A stretch of DNA of 64,000 nucleotides from Hericium rajendrae (lineage: Eukaryota; Basidiomycota; Agaricomycetes; Russulales; Hericiaceae), in the NCBI GenBank assembly GCA_033439255.1, contig CM065890.1, positions 1,488,001-1,552,000 of the forward strand. The letters are read 5' to 3'. Position 1 is the stretch's first letter; the number at the start of each line of letters is the position of its first letter. Positions 59,376-64,000 of this stretch are shown one piece after another. The notes beneath the pieces were generated by a model that did not search any database, was not told the origin of the DNA, and saw nothing but the letters and a program-made list of their open reading frames with translations. The translations under genes were made by a program, and so were the position numbers.

Positions 59376-59798
59376 TGTCAAGACTCGGTCGTAGACAGCA
59401 GAGAACCACCCAAGTCACCAGCGATGATGGGAGCGAGAGAGCAGAGAGCGACTAGCAGCGCAGTGACCTGTATTGGAGGTACAGTACGGTACAGACGAAA
59501 TGGACAATCTAGGGAAATAGGCAAGCGACAGGGAGCCTATAAGTACTGGGACGACAATGGGAAAAGAACAATGGACACCATAACGGGTCGAACAATAGAG
59601 TGAGAACAATGGTGGCCAAAAGGAGAACAATGGGAGGGAGAACAATAGGATGTCCCAAAGGGGAACAAGGGCATGGGTGAAGGATAGCCCCAGGTCATGT
59701 GAGGAAGTGAACATGTGATGGGGCTGCTGGAGCACATGACCGACGCGATGCCTTGATGGCACAGAAGAGGGCGGAGAGAAATGGAGTGATCCGTGACA
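59376..59798 (-). repeat. 5' LTR of the chromovirus
   Basis: Same length and ends as the other LTR; about three base differences seen by eye. The right target duplication CCTTG follows at 59799-59803. Confidence 0.92.
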
Positions 59799-60249
59799 CC
59801 TTGGCCAAAGGATTCGGCCAAGGGATACTTATACGAACACTGTGCGGTCCATCCAGAGCGGAGCTACGCATGTCCCGACACTTTGAACCATTTTGCATAA
59901 CGCTCACCAAGCCATATAGTCAGGTGTCGGCTCTGCATCAGCGACGATCATCGATGACACATGGTTCCAGCCGATAACCCAACTAACGACTGTCACTACG
60001 GTTCTTGGGGATCCCAAATGACATGGTTTTTCACCACAGTAACACTTGACCATGCACAAAGAATTTCGCGGTCGAGTCTAGTGCATCACACTAGTAAGTG
60101 CACAAGACAAGCTGAGCTGTACCTAGGATATTAGGAGTCGTGTGCACGATATATACTGGCGTAAACTCACGCTGGCAAGGACAATCGCGGTAACGAATTT
60201 CTATGTGCAGACACGTATAATACACTGCAGTGAACCTGACACAACGAAC
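59799..60249. other. Displaced upstream flank of SDR copy 1 and downstream flank of copy 2
   Basis: The first 150 bases (CACTGTGCGGTCCATCCAGAGCG near 59838) match 61448-61470 upstream of SDR copy 2, so this is the distal promoter of copy 1 moved 7.1 kb away by the insertion. From about 59965 it matches the DNA downstream of copy 1 (51225-51525). No gene seen. Confidence 0.6.
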
Positions 60250-61217
60250 CTACCACTCCAGCAAGCTTCCATCATAATCGAAGAACTTCCCCGTACTCTC
60301 CAAGGTCGCAGATGTCGCAACCTTCAGCTGCTGGCGCACGCTATCTTCCGGCTCTAGTTTACCTTCCTTCCCTCCCATATCTGCCGGGCACAGCTCAGTA
60401 GCCATCATACGGAGAAGACCAAGACAAGACACACACCTGTCTTCACCCATCCAGGGTTGATGACATATGAAATGATATCAGGTCTTTCCTGGGCCTGTTT
60501 CGTGGCCTATCATCACGAACGACATTACACCCGTCAACTCGGAAGCATTTGTATGAATAAAACAGCACGCACCAGCATGTTCAATGCAGCCTTGCTGATG
60601 CAGTAAGCCACAGCAAGTTTCCCCGACGTCTGGCGCCCAATACTCCCAAACCCACTGCTCACGTTCACGATAACTTTGCGCTCGGCCTTGTCAAGTAGCG
60701 GCAGATACGCCTGTGAGACGAGCATCGGGCCCACGACGTTCGTGACGAAGGTGTCAGTGACGTCTTTTGCTGTCATGGCGAACGCGGTGTCCCTGCCGTG
60801 GACCTGCGCACATGTAGGATCAGACGCGGTGTTCGACAAGACGCACGATGGGAGAGGTACGCACCACGCCGGCATTGTTCACCAGGTAATTCAAACCGCG
60901 CGAGCCGAGGATTTTCTCGACCTCCGACACGGACGATTGGATCGACTCTGCGTTGTCGGCATCGAGTTGAACAAGGTGCAGCCTGCCTTCTGCAGTTTTC
61001 TTCAGCTCCTGCAAGGCGGACGCGCCGCTCGGATTGCGGCAGGTAGCGATGACCGTGTTCGAAGGTGAGACGAGTAGCTGCCTGACGATTTCGAAGCCGA
61101 TCCCGCGACTCGAGCTGATAAGCAGCGTATCAGGATTGAGTACGTCGGTGAATAGATAGATAGATGTATAGCCCACCCGGTAATCAGCCAGGTATACGCG
61201 GTCGTCTCGATGGTCAT
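60250..61217 (-). CDS. Short-chain dehydrogenase/reductase, tandem copy 2
   Basis: Nearly identical to copy 1 in protein and in intron positions. Start MTIETTAYTWLITG at 61217; SSRGIGFEIVRQLLVSPSN; RGLNYLVNNAGVV; DTFVTNVVGPMLVSQAYLPL; catalytic Ser in VIVNVSSGFGSIG; YCISK; final exon MGGKEGKLEPEDSVRQQLKV to FFDYDGSLLEW at 60250. The intron after the NNAG motif is shorter than in copy 1, and the flanks on both sides match, so copies 1 and 2 come from a recent tandem duplication of about 1.6 kb. Both look functional. The reaction and pathway are unknown. Confidence 0.88.
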
Positions 61218-61710
61218 GATGAACGAGTGGAGGACGTAGGGGCAATTTGAGAATCTAACGCACCTGTCTTCCTTTTAAGTGGCCAGGCATGGATGATTTG
61301 TGAGGTATGAGTAGAATTCCCTTACGAGGCCTCGGAAAGAGCTATACATTCCCATGTCCTGAATGGAAATTAGAAGTCAGTGTTCTGATCCCATCGTGGG
61401 TAACTTGTCTGAAGAATTCGGCCTAAGAACCACTTATACACACACTGTGCGGCCCATCCAGAGCGACAATTACACATCTCCTGGCACTGAACCATTTCAA
61501 TAACGCTCATCGAGTCACGTAGTCAAGCGTCGGCTCTACGTCAGTGGCGATTATCGAGACGCACGGCATTCAAATGCCCATGAAGCTTTTCATCCGGCGC
61601 CTTACTCGATGTCCATGACAAAGAAACCAGCTGTTATTCGTCCTCAAAGACACTGTAGACTTACATACATCGACAATGCCGCTTCAATATAGAGGCATAG
61701 CAGCAGCTGT
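61218..61710. other. Upstream region of SDR copy 2
   Basis: 493 bases. The first 180 bases match the proximal promoter of copy 1 (52506-52690), and 61430-61570 match the displaced flank at 59825-59960, which lets the original uninterrupted promoter layout of copy 1 be inferred. No gene seen. Confidence 0.5.
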
Positions 61711-62648
61711 TCACCATGGGAGGACTTCTCCGTTGTATCTGAAGAACTTGCCAGAAGACTCCGGCGTCGCGTTGGTGATTAGCTTCAGAAGCCCCCTACG
61801 CTCTCATGCGGCTCTAGCACGGCGCCCTCGCCACCCATATCTGTTGAATGAATGCATGTCAGCCGTGGGTGAACATGGAACTATGGGCGTTCGCGTACCA
61901 GTCTTGACCCAGCCTGGATCGACGACGAACGCGATGATGTCTGGCCGTTCCTTTGCTTGCTTATAAGTCTAGAATCTACTATCAGCTCCTGTTCTATTTG
62001 CAGGACGTCGTGCACACACGCTACGCACCAGCATGTTCAGTCCCGTCTTGCTGATACAATACGATGCATTTTTGTCCCCATAGTCGAGGCCAATGCTTCC
62101 AATGCCACTCGTCAGGTTCATGATGACCTTTCGCTTTCCCTTCTCCAGCAACGGGAGATAGATCTGCGAGACAAACGCCGGGCCCGCGATGTTGGTCTGT
62201 AGTGACCTCGTGAGGCTCTTCATTGACATGCTGAATGCCGTGTCGCCCCCTTCGCTCTACAATGCTTTAGTCGAGCCGTCCCCGAGAAATTGACGAGACC
62301 TACGATAGCAGCGCTGTTGATCAAGTAGTCCAGACCACGATCGCCCAAGATGCCCTGGACCACTTCAGCGGCCGCTGTGACCGACGGAAAGTCGCTTAAG
62401 TCTAGCGGCACGATGTGCAACCTTCCTTTCGCAGAATCGACCAAGGTTTTCAGGGCATCTGCGGAATCGGGCTTGCGGCACGCGGCGAAGACGGTGTTTG
62501 CAGGCGACGCGACCAGTTGTCGCACAAACTCCAAACCAATACCACGACTCGTTCTGCAATAGGTCATGGATTAGCTCGATGATAGCTTGAAATAGCTCGA
62601 GGCAACGCACCCTGTGATAAGCCAGGTGAAAGACTCAGTCTCGGACAT
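61711..62648 (-). CDS. Short-chain dehydrogenase/reductase, tandem copy 3 (diverged)
   Basis: The oldest member of the SDR array. Start MSETESFTWLITG at 62648; TSRGIGLEFVRQLVASPANT; RGLDYLINSAAIVG (NSAA in place of NNAG); SLQTNIAGPAFVSQIYLPLL; catalytic Ser in VIMNLTSGIGSIG; YCISK; YKQAKERPDIIAFVVDPGWV then KT; last exon ending GKFFRYNGEVLPW at 61711. Intron positions match copies 1 and 2. The change in the NNAG motif (first Asn kept, Asn2 to Ser) may alter but need not abolish cofactor binding. Function unknown. Confidence 0.88.
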
Positions 62649-63437
62649 GGTGAATTGTCAGTGATCGTCGTGTTGGTCGAGACGAGAAGGTGGTTGGTGT
62701 CACACACCGCTCACAACATTCACAGATATAAGAAGTATCTCGTACCGGAGGAACCTGGTGGACTGTAATAGGTCGACGAGAGAACATATCCCCGCGGAAC
62801 ATTAGAGCGGGAAATCATCGGATTTTCCTTCGTGGTTGGGAAGGGACACATTTGGAAAGTGCCAGCATTGCAGGACATCGTTCATCGATGATCTTTCCCT
62901 CTATGGTCTATTTCGGGCTGTCTGTAACTTGGACGGTGGTGCATGCGAGATAGTAATGAACAACGTTGAGAACGGGTGAATTGAAGGACACAGCAGTCAG
63001 TGCGGCTGGTGCCCGGACCGGGGAGTCCCCGTGACAATGTTTGTTCACATGATCTGGCGCGTCGCGCGGGATGAGGACGGCGCTGTCCCTCCAGTCCTTT
63101 TGCCCTTGCTTCTTCAAGTCGACTTTATATCTGGGGAGACGAAGAACTTTGCAAAAAGGCTGTGAGTTGATCCTAATACGAGCATACAGCTCTGGCATTT
63201 TGTGTAACTATAACTCCGTTTGAATAGCCAATACCCCGTTTCCATGACATTGGCTCATCCTCAAACGCTCGATTTTTTTTTTTTCTTTTTGGTGCCCCAT
63301 GTTAAGTACTGCGCTCATGACATGAAATGCACAGCTTTCTACCAAGTATCAAGTCAAAGAGTCGCCACGGTATGTTTTCCTTCAATTTCTTCGTGGGCGG
63401 GAGCAGCTTAGTAATCTAATGTACGCCAAGAAAGGCA
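62649..63437. other. Intergenic region, one doubtful small open frame
   Basis: A minus-strand frame of 96 codons (62908-63198, MPELYARIRINSQPFCKVLR) has no recognisable domain. A T-run of about 13 bases lies near 63270. Nothing else supported. Confidence 0.3.
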
Positions 63438-64000
63438 ATGCGCGTCATGGCAAAGGGTCAAGTGCAGCGGAAGTCGACCTCATTGAACCAGCATGCCTTG
63501 CTCTCCTCTCTCGCGATGCAGTCACCCCCTCGCTCCCATTCTGACCAGCGCGTAGCCGACGCTATTCGCGTCGCACCCTACCTCACTCACGTCGTCAGAC
63601 ACCATGGGCAGCTCACCTTGATTCCTCCAGAGAATGCTGGTAGGGTCCGCAAAGAGAAACGCGAGAAGTCTCGCCCCCGGAGCGAGAGGCCTGCGAGGTC
63701 AAATGAAGAGCCTCATTTCAACACTGGTGTCTCCAGATCGCGACGCGGTCAACCAGCCTCGCCAGCCTCTCGCGCGCGTCGTCAGATTGGCCCTGCTGGG
63801 AGACAGAATAGCGCAGACGGAGGTACGTGAAGATATGTTGTTCACGTATTCGGTTCTAATTTGCCTGGTGGTTTTGCGGATACATAGACATTGTTATCCC
63901 TGACTATCCCCCACCTTCCTTCGACGAAGCCATCTCAACAGCAGCAGTCCTCGTGCCTGCCGCTGGACAAGCACCAGCGCCGGGCAGCCCAGCTGGTATC
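63438..64000 (+). CDS. Unknown gene, 5' part, cut by the window edge
   Basis: A plus-strand gene starting near 63438 (or at an inner ATG near 63516, MQSPPRSHSDQRV). The first exon is rich in Arg, Ser and Pro and ends at a GTACGT donor near 63822; after an intron the next exon reads DIVIPDYPPPSFDEAISTAA and VLVPAAGQAPAPGSP to the edge. The PPPSFDEA stretch resembles the short proline-rich motifs found in many basidiomycete cytosolic adaptor-like proteins, but I cannot name a family. The correct frame of exon 1 is uncertain because two frames are open. Confidence 0.4.

Larger units (their letters stand above)
52698..59798 (-). mobile_element. Ty3/gypsy LTR retrotransposon, chromovirus (Tf1/sushi-like), looks whole
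   Basis: A 7,101-base element, coding on the minus strand. Two 423-base LTRs begin TG and end CA, with a CCTTG target duplication outside them. Inside, on the element strand: a leader of about 1.2 kb, gag, pol and a purine-rich tract (53121-53136) touching the 3' LTR. Pol order is protease, reverse transcriptase, RNase H, integrase, chromodomain, which defines the chromovirus lineage. By eye the two LTRs differ at about three positions in 423, so insertion is recent. I saw no break in gag or pol. It landed in the region upstream of SDR copy 1, within a tandem gene duplication. Confidence 0.95.

Noticed and set aside
1-64000. CRISPR arrays, tRNA or rRNA genes
   Set aside because: No spaced repeat array, and no cloverleaf with a GGTTCGANTCC-type B box that I could fold; the genome is eukaryotic.

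Overview
The window reads as nuclear DNA of a basidiomycete fungus, most likely an Agaricomycete of the polypore type. Coding DNA is GC-rich, nearly every gene is cut by many introns of about 50-60 bases with GT/AG ends, and the gene set is fungal (polo kinase, condensin, cohesin SMC1, ER glucosyltransferase, myo-inositol oxygenase, a sushi-type chromovirus). There is no prokaryotic operon layout and no CRISPR array.

Layout. 1-3767: two head-to-tail copies, minus strand, of an unrecognised family with an N-terminal helical segment and a C-terminal WD40-like part; the first runs off the left edge. 4233-7009: a polo-like kinase. 7925-9522: a membrane DUF1295 protein. 10503-11495: a HAD phosphatase. 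12983-14195: an aldo-keto reductase. 15595-16844: myo-inositol oxygenase. 17686-19935: a third, frame-broken copy of the helical/WD40 family. 20192-24412: condensin subunit CAP-G/YCG1. 24804-31174: UDP-glucose:glycoprotein glucosyltransferase, divergent from CAP-G. 31463-33983: acylaminoacyl peptidase. 34206-35933: a Kv-beta-like aldo-keto reductase. 36665-40589: DHTKD1-type 2-oxoacid dehydrogenase E1. 41189-45239: a long low-complexity protein of unknown role. 45546-50515: cohesin SMC1. 51525-62648: three tandem short-chain dehydrogenases, with a full-length 7.1 kb Ty3/gypsy chromovirus (52698-59798) inserted 192 bases upstream of the first. 63438 to the end: a partial unknown gene.

Three chromosome-segregation genes (polo kinase, condensin CAP-G, cohesin SMC1) lie within 46 kb. 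MIOX and an aldo-keto reductase are neighbours on one strand and could act in sequence on inositol-derived glucuronate. The helical/WD40 copies and the SMC1 and CAP-G genes carry ACGCGT hexamers just upstream of their starts.

Important caveat: several conserved genes (MIOX, SMC1, UGGT, DHTKD1, acylaminoacyl peptidase, HAD phosphatase, aldo-keto reductase) need one or more single-base corrections to stay in frame, almost always a missing base and often in a short homopolymer. I read this mainly as residual sequencing or assembly error, so frame breaks in this window should not be taken on their own as evidence of pseudogenes. All exon joins were read by eye from splice consensus and family similarity, without any search.
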